Source of the DNA: Clostridia bacterium
GTDB taxonomy: Bacteria > Bacillota > Clostridia > TANB77 > UBA1234
Assembly: GCA_017469545.1 (NCBI GenBank)
Contig: JAFUGE010000005.1
Span: forward strand, 62,001-126,000
Direction: 5' to 3'
DNA: 64,000 nucleotides
Below the pieces are notes generated by a model that was not told the DNA's origin, did no database searches, and worked only from the letters and a program-made list of their open reading frames with translations. This document shows, in pieces, positions 44,016 through 51,868 of this stretch. The position numbers were made by a program, and so were the translations under genes. Position 1 is the first letter of the stretch, and each line of letters starts with the position of its first letter.

Positions 44016-45881
44016 ATGGATTATGAAGCAGGAAATTATGATGTAATCGTTATAGGAGCGGGGCACGCCGGATGTGAAGCAGCGCTTAGTGCTGCACGTC
44101 TTGGCGCGAAAACGTGTCTCTTTACGATTAATATGGATAGTATTGCAAATATGCCGTGCAACCCGAATATCGGAGGAACTTCCAAGGGGCATCTAGTAAG
44201 GGAAATAGACGCGCTTGGCGGCGAAATGGGCAAGAATATTGATAAAACGTTTATTCAATCTAGAATGCTAAATACGGCAAAAGGCCCAGCAGTATACTCT
44301 TTAAGGGCGCAAGCCGATAGAAAAAAATATCAAATGGAAATGAAGCATACGTTAGAGTTACAGGAAAATCTTGACGTAAAACAGGCAGAAATCGTAGAGT
44401 ATATGGTAAATGACAATCATATAGAAGCAGTCAAGACGCGTATTGGAGCCATTTACCACGCCAAGGCAGTGGTTTTGTGCTCAGGGACTTATTTGAGAGG
44501 CAAAATCTTTATTGGAGAAACAAACTATGAAAGTGGCCCAGATGGCGTATTTCCGGCTAGATTTTTAACAGAGAGCTTGGAAAAGTTGGGCATTGAAACG
44601 AGACGATTTAAAACGGGTACGCCTGCCAGAGTCAATAGAAGAAGTATTGATTTTAGCAAGATGGAAATTCAAGAGGGAGATAGCGAAATCACGCCGTTTT
44701 CTTTTGAAAATGAAAGCATAGAGAGAGAGCAAGTTCCTTGCTATTTGACGTACACGAACGCAAAGACACACGAAATCATTAGAGCCAATTTGCATCGTTC
44801 TCCGTTATATGGAGGCGAAATTGTAGGTACAGGGCCTAGATATTGCCCATCTATCGAGGATAAAGTAGTAAGATTTGCGGATAAAGAAAGACACCAGGTT
44901 TTTGTAGAGCCATTGGGCGAAAACACGGAAGAAATGTATATTCAGGGAATGTCTAGTAGTTTGCCAGAAGACGTGCAAATAGCGATGTACAGGACGATTC
45001 CGGGATTAGAACACTGTGAATTTACAAGGCCTGCTTATGCGATTGAATATGATTGCATTGATTCCACGCAGCTAAAATTAAGCCTAGAACTAAAGAACAT
45101 TGAGGGGCTATTTTTTGCGGGACAAGTAAATGGCTCTTCTGGCTATGAAGAGGCTGCGGCGCAAGGGCTGATCGCCGGGATTAATGCGGCACGAAAAGTG
45201 CAAGGAAAGGAGCCTTTAATCTTAGATAGAAGTGACGCGTATATCGGCGTTTTGATTGACGATTTAGTAACAAAAGGCACGAATGAGCCGTATAGAATGA
45301 TGACGTCCAGAGCGGAGTACAGGCTACTTTTGAGGCAAGATAATAGCGACCAAAGACTAACGCCAAAGGGACATGAAATAGGACTTATTTCGGAAGAAAG
45401 ATACCAGAAGTTTTTGCAGAAACAAGAGCATATTGCCAAGGAAATTGAGCGTGTGAAACGCACGAATATAAAGCCTTCTGAGGAATTAAATGCCATACTT
45501 CGAGAGCATCATACCACGGAAGTGACGACGGGAACGAAGCTTGCTGATTTGGTAAAAAGGACGGAGCTGGATTATAAAACGCTTGCGCCAATTGATGCTG
45601 AAAGGCCTGCTTTGACAAAAGAAGAGGCAGAAGAAGTTAATATTGAGATCAAATATGAGGGGTATATTAAGCTTCAGTTAGAACAAATTGAAAGCTTTAA
45701 AAAGCTTGAGAATAGGCGTATTCCGGAGAATATTGATTATGAGAATGTGAAGGGAATTCGTATTGAGGCTAGGCAGAAGCTTACTAAGTTTAGGCCTACG
45801 TCGATTGGGCAGGCCTCTAGAATATCGGGGATTTCGCCGGCGGACATTAACGTTTTATTAATTTATTTACAGACATTGTAA
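44016..45881 (+). CDS. mnmG: tRNA uridine 5-carboxymethylaminomethyl modification enzyme MnmG (GidA)
   Basis: 621 residues. FAD-binding [20 protein letters not shown], GidA signatures [24 protein letters not shown] and [15 protein letters not shown], and the C-terminal domain (LARRL-like helical region, [14 protein letters not shown]). Partner of MnmE in wobble-U34 modification. AAGGAG precedes the ATG. Confidence 0.97.
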   Translation: MDYEAGNYDVIVIGAGHAGCEAALSAARLGAKTCLFTINMDSIANMPCNPNIGGTSKGHLVREIDALGGEMGKNIDKTFIQSRMLNTAKGPAVYSLRAQADRKKYQMEMKHTLELQENLDVKQAEIVEYMVNDNHIEAVKTRIGAIYHAKAVVLCSGTYLRGKIFIGETNYESGPDGVFPARFLTESLEKLGIETRRFKTGTPARVNRRSIDFSKMEIQEGDSEITPFSFENESIEREQVPCYLTYTNAKTHEIIRANLHRSPLYGGEIVGTGPRYCPSIEDKVVRFADKERHQVFVEPLGENTEEMYIQGMSSSLPEDVQIAMYRTIPGLEHCEFTRPAYAIEYDCIDSTQLKLSLELKNIEGLFFAGQVNGSSGYEEAAAQGLIAGINAARKVQGKEPLILDRSDAYIGVLIDDLVTKGTNEPYRMMTSRAEYRLLLRQDNSDQRLTPKGHEIGLISEERYQKFLQKQEHIAKEIERVKRTNIKPSEELNAILREHHTTEVTTGTKLADLVKRTELDYKTLAPIDAERPALTKEEAEEVNIEIKYEGYIKLQLEQIESFKKLENRRIPENIDYENVKGIRIEARQKLTKFRPTSIGQASRISGISPADINVLLIYLQTL

Positions 45882-45932
45882 TAATTAGAAAATGTGTGGT
45901 GTGCTATGTTTATGCGTTTCGCTGTGGTTTAC

Positions 45933-46037
45933 GGTATGATTTGCATATTATTTTTTCTTGCCTCACATGGCTTCGCGGGATTCCGCTACGTCGTACAACT
46001 TCCTCGGACTGCGAAAAAACAATACGCAAATCATACC
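45933..46037. repeat. Large palindrome between mnmG and rsmG
   Basis: GGTATGATTTGCATATT..TTTTTTC pairs with GAAAAAAC..AATACGCAAATCATACC. The loop holds GCTACGTCGTACAAC, reminiscent of the centre of the 41818 palindrome. The rest of 45882-46216 shows no gene with a ribosome site. Confidence 0.78.
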
Positions 46038-46216
46038 TGATAGCGGAAAAAGTAGTAAAAGCCTACTGAGCGATACGTTACGGACAGAAAACGTCAGGAT
46101 TGATTTGAATAGATTTTTGAATCTTTGTACGATAAAGTTGTTTGCTTAATGTACAAAATTAAAATTTAGGGCATTGTGGTTGCAAATAATGATTTTAGCA
46201 ACCGAAAGGAGAAATT

Positions 46217-46522
46217 ATGAAAACTCTTTTGGAAGAATTAGCACAAAAATTGAATATTACATTATCGGAAAAACAGCTTGACCAATTTTTGCTTTATCAA
46301 AACGAATTAAAAGAATGGAATGAAAAAATTAATTTGACGGCTATCACGGAAGATAGAGAAATTATTGTGAAGCATTTTATTGATTCTTTGACGATATTAA
46401 AATACGTTGGCGATGGCGACAAAATGATTGATGTGGGTACTGGCGCTGGGTTTCCTGGTATTCCTGTGAAGATTGCAAAGCCTGATACAGACGTGACATT
46501 GCTGGATTCTTTGAATAAATGA
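46217..46522 (+). CDS. rsmG: 16S rRNA G527 methyltransferase RsmG, N-terminal fragment ending at an in-frame TGA
   Basis: 101 residues. LDQFLLYQNELKEWNEKINLTAI, the catalytic-fold segment KHFIDSLTIL and the SAM loop MIDVGTGAGFPGIPVKIAKP identify RsmG (GidB). It stops at LLDSLNK-TGA (46520-46522), where the family has Arg followed by a hydrophobic helix. The frame continues uninterrupted for 141 codons, so this is a single nonsense change. AAAGGAG precedes the ATG. Confidence 0.9.
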   Translation: MKTLLEELAQKLNITLSEKQLDQFLLYQNELKEWNEKINLTAITEDREIIVKHFIDSLTILKYVGDGDKMIDVGTGAGFPGIPVKIAKPDTDVTLLDSLNK

Positions 46523-46596
46523 TTACTTTTCTTACAGAATATTATTGAGAAGAATTCGCTTGAAAAAATTACTTGTGTTCACGGAAGAGCGGAAGA

Positions 46597-46612
46597 TGTT
46601 TCACGTGAAACA
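46597..46612. promoter_or_regulatory. parS partition site inside rsmG
   Basis: Perfect TGTTTCACGTGAAACA within the rsmG reading frame, encoding D-V-S-R-E-T. Confidence 0.93.
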
Positions 46613-46660
46613 ATACATCGAGAAGCATATGATATTGCTACTGCGAGAGCCGTTGCAAAC

Positions 46661-46945
46661 ATGGCAACACTGGCGGAACTGTGCTTGTCTTTTGTAAAAG
46701 TTGGCGGGAAATTTATTTGTATGAAGGGCAATAATATTGACGAGGTAGAGGAAGGAAAAAAGGCGATTGAGGTATTGGGCGGCAAAATAGAAACCATTGA
46801 GAAATTATCATTGCCTGTCATTGACGCTGCTCGTGATGGGGATAGCAACATAGAACGTAATATTATTATCATTCGCAAAATAAAAAACACTCCAAAAGAA
46901 TACCCGAGAAAAGCGGGAACACCTGCCAAAAATCCTATCAAATAG
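46661..46945 (+). CDS. rsmG: RsmG, C-terminal fragment
   Basis: The first possible start after the TGA is the ATG at 46661, in the same frame as the N-terminal fragment; homology itself resumes right after the stop (LLFLQNIIEKNSLEKITCVH, then DIATARAVANMATL). The fragment holds the C-terminal part (ELCLSFVKVGGKFICMKG, RNIIIIRKIKNTPKEYPRKA) with the usual RsmG ending. No ribosome site precedes the ATG, so it is probably not translated on its own. Confidence 0.85.
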   Translation: MATLAELCLSFVKVGGKFICMKGNNIDEVEEGKKAIEVLGGKIETIEKLSLPVIDAARDGDSNIERNIIIIRKIKNTPKEYPRKAGTPAKNPIK

Positions 46946-46959
46946 ATTTCAACTCAAGT

Positions 46960-47166
46960 GCCACAAAGAGGTAATGGGAAGGGGCTTGAAAACACTTCTC
47001 CGATTTCACAATCTCTAGTGAATTGCTTCAACAAAAACTAAAAAGATATGTTGGATTCCTTCAGCTTCGCTCCAACATATCTTTTAATTTTTTGTAATCA
47101 GCAATTCCCAAGACATTGGAAATCTCCGAAATGTTTTCAAGGCCCTTCCCATTACCGCTTTGTGGC
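46960..47166. repeat. Giant 207-base palindrome between rsmG and parA
   Basis: Outer arms GCCACAAAG.GGTAATGGGAAGG ... CCTTCCCATTACCGCTTTGTGGC, middle arms GAATTGCT / AGCAATTC and inner arms AAAAGATATGTTGGA / TCCAACATATCTTTT fold around a 15-base loop. The arms are about 95 bases long with scattered mismatches. It has no coding capacity. The flanking 47167-47290 is AT-rich and holds nothing I recognise apart from the parA leader. Confidence 0.85.
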
Positions 47167-47290
47167 GTTAGCACTGAAAGTTATTTTAAAAATTTTTCTC
47201 AAAACTATATACAAAAATAAATTAAATCGATATAATATTTTTGAAAAATGAAAAGTCGAAAGAGGAACAACTACGCAGTTTGATGCGACG

Positions 47291-47306
47291 TGTTTCACGT
47301 GAAACA
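47291..47306. promoter_or_regulatory. parS partition site before parA
   Basis: Perfect TGTTTCACGTGAAACA, 32 bases upstream of the parA start codon. Confidence 0.93.
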
Positions 47307-47338
47307 TTTGCACAAAAGATAGGGGAGGTCATGGAAAA

Positions 47339-48106
47339 ATGGGAAAAATAATTTCAATTGCGAATCAAAAAGGTGGAGTTGGAAAGACTACAACCGCAGT
47401 GAATTTGAGCGCTTGCTTGGCACTCGCAAAGAAAAAAGTTTTGCTAGTGGATGCAGACCCACAAGGAAATGCAACGAGTGGTGTGGGGGCAAGTAAAGAT
47501 GTAGAAAAATCGACATATGACATTATTATTAATGGCGAAGATATAGAAAATGTAATTCAAAAAAGTGCCGTAGAGAATTTGGAGGTTTGCGCTTCTAATA
47601 TTAATTTGGCCGGAGCGGAAGTGCAATTGGTGTCGCAGTTATCGAGAGAGTATAAGTTAAAGGCGGCGTTGCAAAATGTCAAAGATAAATATGATTACAT
47701 TATCATAGACTGTCCGCCATCTTTAGGTCTCGTAACACTTAACTCATTAACAGCTTCGGATACGGTTCTAGTTCCAATTCAATGCGAATACTATGCATTG
47801 GAAGGATTAGGGCAGCTAATGAGTACGATTGATTTGGTGCAAAAGCATTTGAATAAAGACTTAGAGGTGGAAGGCGTTGCGCTTACAATGTTTGATGCCA
47901 GAACCAATTTGTCGATGCAAGTAATTGAAGAAGTAAGGAAGTATTTTAAAGACAAAGTTTATAGGACAGTCATTCCTAGAAATGTCAAGCTTAGCGAGGC
48001 ACCAAGCTTTGGTTTGCCAATTGCTTTGTATGACAAAAACTCCAAAGGTGCAATTGCTTATACGGAGCTGGCTAAGGAGGTTATTAAGCACAACAAAAAA
48101 GGCTAA
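47339..48106 (+). CDS. parA: Chromosome-partitioning ATPase ParA (Soj)
   Basis: 255 residues. Deviant Walker A KGGVGKTT (11-18), [29 protein letters not shown] and [21 protein letters not shown]. ParA/Soj works with ParB and parS in origin segregation and also regulates DnaA in Bacillus. GGGGAGG lies about 10 bases before the ATG. Unusually, parB does not follow directly; galE lies between. Confidence 0.96.
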   Translation: MGKIISIANQKGGVGKTTTAVNLSACLALAKKKVLLVDADPQGNATSGVGASKDVEKSTYDIIINGEDIENVIQKSAVENLEVCASNINLAGAEVQLVSQLSREYKLKAALQNVKDKYDYIIIDCPPSLGLVTLNSLTASDTVLVPIQCEYYALEGLGQLMSTIDLVQKHLNKDLEVEGVALTMFDARTNLSMQVIEEVRKYFKDKVYRTVIPRNVKLSEAPSFGLPIALYDKNSKGAIAYTELAKEVIKHNKKG

Positions 48107-48129
48107 CGCTTTTTTAAATTTCGGTCTGT

Positions 48130-48219
48130 GTAGGGGCAGCGTATTACGCTGCCCGAAATAAAAAAATGTAGGGTGTGCATAATATGCGATCCGCGGGTTG
48201 CGTGATACTTAGCCCCTAC
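48130..48219 (+). repeat. Family A repeat plus a degenerate copy
   Basis: An intact copy (48130-48155, GTAGGGGCAGCGTATTACGC then TGCCCG) and a diverged one (48168-48219) bounded by GTAGGG and CCCCTAC. Both sit between parA and galE. Confidence 0.82.
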
Positions 48220-48249
48220 AAAAACATATGAAATAAGAGGAGAGATATA

Positions 48250-49260
48250 ATGTCTATTTTGTTAACAGGTGGAACGGGTTATATTGGAAGTCACACGGCG
48301 ATTGAACTTTTAAATGCCGGGGAAGAGATTGTAATCGTCGACAATTTATCGAATAGTAAAATTGAAATGGTGGATAAAATTAAGAAGCTTTCGGGAAAAG
48401 ATTTGAAGTTTTACGAGACGGATATCTTGGATAGAGAAGGATTGGAAAAAGTTTTTAGTGAAAATGAAATCAGTGAAGTGATTCATTTTGCTGGGTTTAA
48501 GGCCGTTGGTGAGTCTTGTCAAAAGCCAATTGAGTACTATCATAATAATGTAACGGGCACATTAATTTTATTGGATGTTATGAGAAAACACAATTGCAAG
48601 AAGATTGTTTTTAGTTCTTCTGCGACGGTTTATGGAAGTCCAAAATCACTTCCGATTAGAGAGAATTTTCCTCTTTCCACGACAAATCCATATGGAACGA
48701 CGAAATTAATGATAGAGAAAATTTTAGAAGATGTTGCAAAAGCAGATAGTGAGTGGAGTATCGAAATTTTAAGATATTTTAATCCAATTGGTGCCCATGA
48801 AAGTGGCGAGATTGGTGAGAATCCAAACGGTATTCCGAATAATTTGATGCCATATATTAATTATGTAGCAGTCGGAAAGTTAGACCATTTAAATGTATTT
48901 GGTAATGATTACGATACGCACGATGGCACAGGTGTAAGAGATTATATTCACGTGGTAGACTTGGCACTAGGCCATTTGAAGGCACTTTCAAAAGCAAGAG
49001 AAACGGCCGGCATTAATTATTATAACTTAGGAACGGGCAAGGGTTATTCTGTATTAGATATTGTGGATGCTTTTGAAAAAGCAAATGGCATTAAGATTAA
49101 ATATGAAATTGCGGCAAGAAGACCGGGCGACATTGCTAGCTGCTATGCCGACCCAAGCAAGGCGAGAGAAGAGCTTGGATGGGAAGCAACAAGAGATTTG
49201 CAGAAGATGTGTGAGGATTCGTGGCGCTTCGTTAGAAACGAATATGGTAAATCAATGTAG
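48250..49260 (+). CDS. galE: UDP-glucose 4-epimerase
   Basis: 336 residues. NAD-binding GGTGYIGSH (7-15), [21 protein letters not shown], catalytic Ser and Tyr-x3-Lys in FSSSATVYG and [11 protein letters not shown], and the sugar-binding [12 protein letters not shown]. Interconverts UDP-glucose and UDP-galactose. AGGAGAG precedes the ATG. The TAG stop is formed by the first bases of a family A repeat. Its place between parA and parB is abnormal. Confidence 0.95.
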   Translation: MSILLTGGTGYIGSHTAIELLNAGEEIVIVDNLSNSKIEMVDKIKKLSGKDLKFYETDILDREGLEKVFSENEISEVIHFAGFKAVGESCQKPIEYYHNNVTGTLILLDVMRKHNCKKIVFSSSATVYGSPKSLPIRENFPLSTTNPYGTTKLMIEKILEDVAKADSEWSIEILRYFNPIGAHESGEIGENPNGIPNNLMPYINYVAVGKLDHLNVFGNDYDTHDGTGVRDYIHVVDLALGHLKALSKARETAGINYYNLGTGKGYSVLDIVDAFEKANGIKIKYEIAARRPGDIASCYADPSKAREELGWEATRDLQKMCEDSWRFVRNEYGKSM

Positions 49261-49282
49261 GGGCAGCGTAGCACGCTGCCCG
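49257..49282 (+). repeat. Family A repeat supplying the galE stop codon
   Basis: GTAGGGGCAGCGTAGCACGC then TGCCCG; the TAG at 49258-49260 ends galE. Confidence 0.88.
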
Positions 49283-49311
49283 AGAGAAATATTTATAAAG
49301 GAGGCTTTAAA

Positions 49312-50193
49312 ATGGCTAAGGGAGGACTTGGAAAAGGATTGGAAGCACTGTTTCCATCAAACGTAGATATAGGAACACTTTCAAAAGATGTTTCACGTGA
49401 AACAGGAGAAAAAGTAATTGAAATGAAATTAAACGAAATCGAGCCAGACATTAATCAGCCAAGAAAAGTTTTTGACGACGAGAAGTTAGAAGAACTTTCA
49501 GAGTCAATCAAAGTTCATGGCGTTTTGCAACCAATCATTGTAACAAAGAAAGAAAACTATTACCAAATTATTGCAGGAGAAAGAAGATGGAGGGCTTCGA
49601 AAAAGGCTGGTCTTAAGACGATTCCTGTTATTGTGAGGGAGTACGACGAGAAGAAGACGAGAGAAGTTTCTTTAATCGAAAACATTCAAAGACAAGATTT
49701 GAATGCATTAGACACGGCAAAGGCGATTAAAGAATTAATGGACGAGCATCACTTAACGCAAGAGCAATTGGCAAAAACGCTTGGAAAGAGCAGAAGTAGC
49801 ATTGCGAACACGCTTAGAATTTTAAATCTAGACGAGAGAGTACAGGATTTAGTACAGGAAGGAAAGCTTTCTGAAGGGCATGCGAGAACGCTTGCGTCGA
49901 TTGAAAGTCCACAAAAACAATATAAACTTGCCATGGATATTATTAATTTGGATTTAAGCGTACGTGACGCGGAGAGTAGAGCCAAAGAAGAGAAAGTAGA
50001 AACAAAGAAAAAGCCAGTAAATAAGAAGAAAAGCAAGCTAGAAATTATTTATAAAGATTTGGAAAATAGGCTAAAAACAGCCTTGGGAACGAAGGTTGCA
50101 TTTAGGCCACAAACGAAGAGCAGGGGCAAGATTGTGATTGATTACTACAACGACGAAGAACTAGAAAGAATTTTGGAAATACTAGAGAAATAA
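49312..50193 (+). CDS. parB: Chromosome-partitioning protein ParB (Spo0J)
   Basis: 293 residues. N-terminal ParB domain with LNEIEPDINQPRKVFDDEKL, the CTPase/arginine patch GERRWRASKKAGLK, EVSLIENIQRQDLNALDTA, a helix-turn-helix (LTQEQLAKTLGKSRSSIANT) and a C-terminal dimer domain (SRGKIVIDYYNDEELERILE). A perfect parS lies within its own gene. AAAGGAGG precedes the ATG. It loads at parS and spreads to condense the origin region. Confidence 0.96.
   Translation: MAKGGLGKGLEALFPSNVDIGTLSKDVSRETGEKVIEMKLNEIEPDINQPRKVFDDEKLEELSESIKVHGVLQPIIVTKKENYYQIIAGERRWRASKKAGLKTIPVIVREYDEKKTREVSLIENIQRQDLNALDTAKAIKELMDEHHLTQEQLAKTLGKSRSSIANTLRILNLDERVQDLVQEGKLSEGHARTLASIESPQKQYKLAMDIINLDLSVRDAESRAKEEKVETKKKPVNKKKSKLEIIYKDLENRLKTALGTKVAFRPQTKSRGKIVIDYYNDEELERILEILEK
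49389..49404. promoter_or_regulatory. parS partition site inside parB
   Basis: Perfect TGTTTCACGTGAAACA in frame, encoding D-V-S-R-E-T as in rsmG. Confidence 0.93.
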
Positions 50194-50208
50194 ATGGGGG
50201 AAGATACC

Positions 50209-50733
50209 ATGGATAAAATTTTAGAATTTGCAAAAGAGCCGCAAGTTGTAATCGTTCTTATGACAGCGGTATGTGTACTTTTGATTATTACGATTATCAA
50301 TTTCGTGAAGACAAATAAGATGGTAAAAAAGTACAATCGATTTATTTCAAAATTCTCGAAAGGCGCTAATATAGAGGCTTTGCTGGGAGATTATGCTTCT
50401 TCTGTGGAGGAAGTAAAGAAAGAAAATAGAGAGATTAAAAATGAAATCAATATCATGGAAAAGAACAGCATGCGCTGCATTCAAAAGGTTGGAATCGTAA
50501 GGTATAACGCGTTTTCAGATACGGGAAGTGACTTGTGTTTTGCGCTTGCATTGCTTGATTTTGAAAACAATGGCGTGGTGATCAATGGTGTTTATTCGAG
50601 AGATAATACAACGACGACTTATGCAAAACCTGTCGAAGCAGGGACATCAAAATATACGCTATCGGAGGAAGAGCAAGCAGCCATTGAAAAAGCAAAGCGC
50701 ATGGCAGATAGCTACTATATTAATGTGAAATAA
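50209..50733 (+). CDS. DUF4446 family membrane-anchored protein
   Basis: 174 residues from the ATG at 50209, which has GGGGGAAG upstream; an earlier ATG (50194) overlaps that site. One N-terminal membrane helix (about 14-34), a coiled segment (EEVKKENREIKNEINIMEKN) and a compact C-terminal domain (QKVGIVRYNAFSDTGSDLCF, ALLDFENNGVVINGVYSRD). DUF4446 genes regularly follow parB in Firmicutes, but the function is unknown. Confidence 0.85.
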   Translation: MDKILEFAKEPQVVIVLMTAVCVLLIITIINFVKTNKMVKKYNRFISKFSKGANIEALLGDYASSVEEVKKENREIKNEINIMEKNSMRCIQKVGIVRYNAFSDTGSDLCFALALLDFENNGVVINGVYSRDNTTTTYAKPVEAGTSKYTLSEEEQAAIEKAKRMADSYYINVK

Positions 50734-50750
50734 AATTCCATAATTTTGTA

Positions 50751-50779
50751 TTGACAACCGCAGAATAAAATGTTAGTAT
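50751..50779 (+). promoter_or_regulatory. Promoter of the tRNA-Ser genes
   Basis: TTGACA (50751-50756), 17 bases, TAGTAT (50774-50779), 34 bases before the first tRNA. Confidence 0.6.
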
Positions 50780-50812
50780 ATATACTGTTACCGAGTTCGA
50801 TAACAGTCATAT

Positions 50813-50903
50813 GCAGAGGTGGTCGAGTTGGTTTAAGGCACCAGTCTTGAAAATTGGCGTATGTGCGAGCATACCGTGGGTTCGAATCCCACCCTCTGCG
50901 CCA
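50813..50903 (+). tRNA. tRNA-Ser (anticodon UGA)
   Basis: Acceptor GCAGAGG pairs with CCTCTGC, discriminator G, encoded CCA. Anticodon stem CCAGT/ATTGG with loop CTTGAAA gives anticodon TGA (50848-50850). A long variable arm marks a class II tRNA-Ser. T loop TTCGAAT is intact. Confidence 0.96.
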
Positions 50904-50939
50904 TATGCGGGTTGCATTTTGTGCAACCCGTAAAAATAA

Positions 50940-51031
50940 GGAGACATACCCAAGCAGGTTGAAGGGGACAGTTTGCTAAACTGTTAGGGTTCGCAAGGGC
51001 CGCGAGGGTTCGAATCCCTCTGTTTCCGCCA
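50940..51031 (+). tRNA. tRNA-Ser (anticodon GCU)
   Basis: Acceptor GGAGACA pairs with TGTTTCC (one G-U), discriminator G, CCA encoded. Anticodon stem ACAGT/ACTGT with loop TTGCTAA gives GCT (50975-50977). Long variable arm. A CGGGTTGCA-TTTTG-TGCAACCCG hairpin separates it from the first tRNA. Confidence 0.96.
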
Positions 51032-51069
51032 ATAAAAAATAGCACACTTTGGTGTGCTATTTTTTATTG
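51031..51069 (+). terminator. Intrinsic terminator of the tRNA-Ser unit
   Basis: AATAAAAAATAGCACAC, loop TTTG, GTGTGCTATTTTTTATT; long stem with a T-run directly after the tRNA CCA. Confidence 0.9.
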
Positions 51070-51082
51070 GGAGAAGGAATAT

Positions 51083-51253
51083 GAGGATTCGAACCCGAGA
51101 GGGCAACGAACGTAAAGAAAACGTGCCAGTGGCACGTTTTTAGTGAGTTGACTGACTGAGCTTGCGAAGGAGGTCTAGGACGCGAAGCGGACGGCGAATC
51201 CCTCTGTTTCCGCCAAAAGAAAAGAGTACACAACGTGTACTCTTTTCTTTTGG
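51083..51253. repeat. tRNA-derived fragments and hairpins, possible attachment-site scar
   Basis: 51195-51215 repeats exactly the last 21 bases of tRNA-Ser(GCU). On the minus strand 51083-51096 reads GGGTTCGAATCCTC, a T-arm. A GTGCC-AGT-GGCAC hairpin lies at 51119-51141. The 3' tRNA copy is the left arm of a long palindrome through AAAGAAAAGAGTACAC-AAC-GTGTACTCTTTTCTTT (51213-51253). No real gene is here; open frames over it are chance. The whole 51032-51367 stretch lacks genes apart from the TA promoter. Confidence 0.7.
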
Positions 51254-51314
51254 CGGAAACAGGGGAGTTCATAGAATAAATACACCAAACTTCGTGAAGA
51301 ATAATATAATAATA

Positions 51315-51343
51315 TTGACTATTGTAATACATCGTAGTACAAT
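51315..51343 (+). promoter_or_regulatory. Promoter with overlapping operator of the RelBE module
   Basis: TTGACT (51315-51320), 17 bases, TACAAT (51338-51343). The spacer and -10 form the palindrome ATTGTA.TAC...GTA.TACAAT (51321-51343), placed where an antitoxin would block RNA polymerase. Confidence 0.75.
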
Positions 51344-51367
51344 AAAGTTAGGGAAGGAGTTGAGATT

Positions 51368-51586
51368 ATGACGATTTCGGTTAGATTAAATGACGAGGAT
51401 ACGAAACTAATTAAAGCATATGCAAAAATGAACAAAATAACATTATCAGAATTGCTTCGCAATGCAATTATGGAAAAAATTGAGGACGAATATGATTTAA
51501 AAAGTTATAAAAAAGCAAAAGAGGAATATGAAAAGAATCCAACAACTTATTCAATGGACGAAATGAAAAAGGAGTTGGGATTGTAA
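51368..51586 (+). CDS. RelB/DinJ-type ribbon-helix-helix antitoxin
   Basis: 72 residues. The N-terminal MTISVRLNDEDTKLIKAYAK and KITLSELLRNAIMEKIED form a ribbon-helix-helix DNA-binding domain. The charged C-terminal tail (YKKAKEEYEKNPTTYSMDEM) resembles the toxin-binding tail of DUF6290/RelB antitoxins. GGAAGGAG precedes the ATG. The stop overlaps the toxin start as TAATG. Confidence 0.88.
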   Translation: MTISVRLNDEDTKLIKAYAKMNKITLSELLRNAIMEKIEDEYDLKSYKKAKEEYEKNPTTYSMDEMKKELGL

Positions 51587-51855
51587 TGAGATATAGAGTT
51601 GTATTTACAGAGAGAGCAAAAAAACAACTAAAAAAATTAGACAAATATACAGCTTCTCTTATCATGGGATGGTTAGAGAAGAATGTTGATGGTTGCAGTG
51701 ACCCTCGAGCACATGGCAAAGGCCTATCAGCCAACAGGGCAGGCCAATGGAGATATAGAATTGGAGATTATAGAGTCATTTGCGAAATAGAAGACGAAAC
51801 AATCAGTGTACTTATTTTAGAAGTAGGACACAGAAAAAATGCGTATCAACAATAG
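51586..51855 (+). CDS. RelE/ParE-family toxin (ribosome-dependent mRNase type)
   Basis: 89 residues, MRYRVVFTERAKKQLKKLDK, GKGLSANRAGQWRYRIGDYR and VLILEVGHRKNAY are core RelE motifs, with the conserved basic and aromatic residues of the active site (K, R in WRYRIGDYRV, Y near the end). Free toxin would cleave mRNA on ribosomes. Coupled directly to the antitoxin. Location by a tRNA with a duplicated 3' end suggests it arrived with a mobile element. Confidence 0.9.
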   Translation: MRYRVVFTERAKKQLKKLDKYTASLIMGWLEKNVDGCSDPRAHGKGLSANRAGQWRYRIGDYRVICEIEDETISVLILEVGHRKNAYQQ

Positions 51856-51868
51856 AAAGGAAAAATTT

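Noticed and set aside
45958-46149. 63-codon frame between mnmG and rsmG
   Set aside because: It lies across the palindrome, has no ribosome site and no recognisable similarity.
51057-51332. Minus-strand 91-codon frame over the tRNA fragments
   Set aside because: It consists of reversed tRNA and hairpin sequence; such frames are common artefacts beside tRNA genes.
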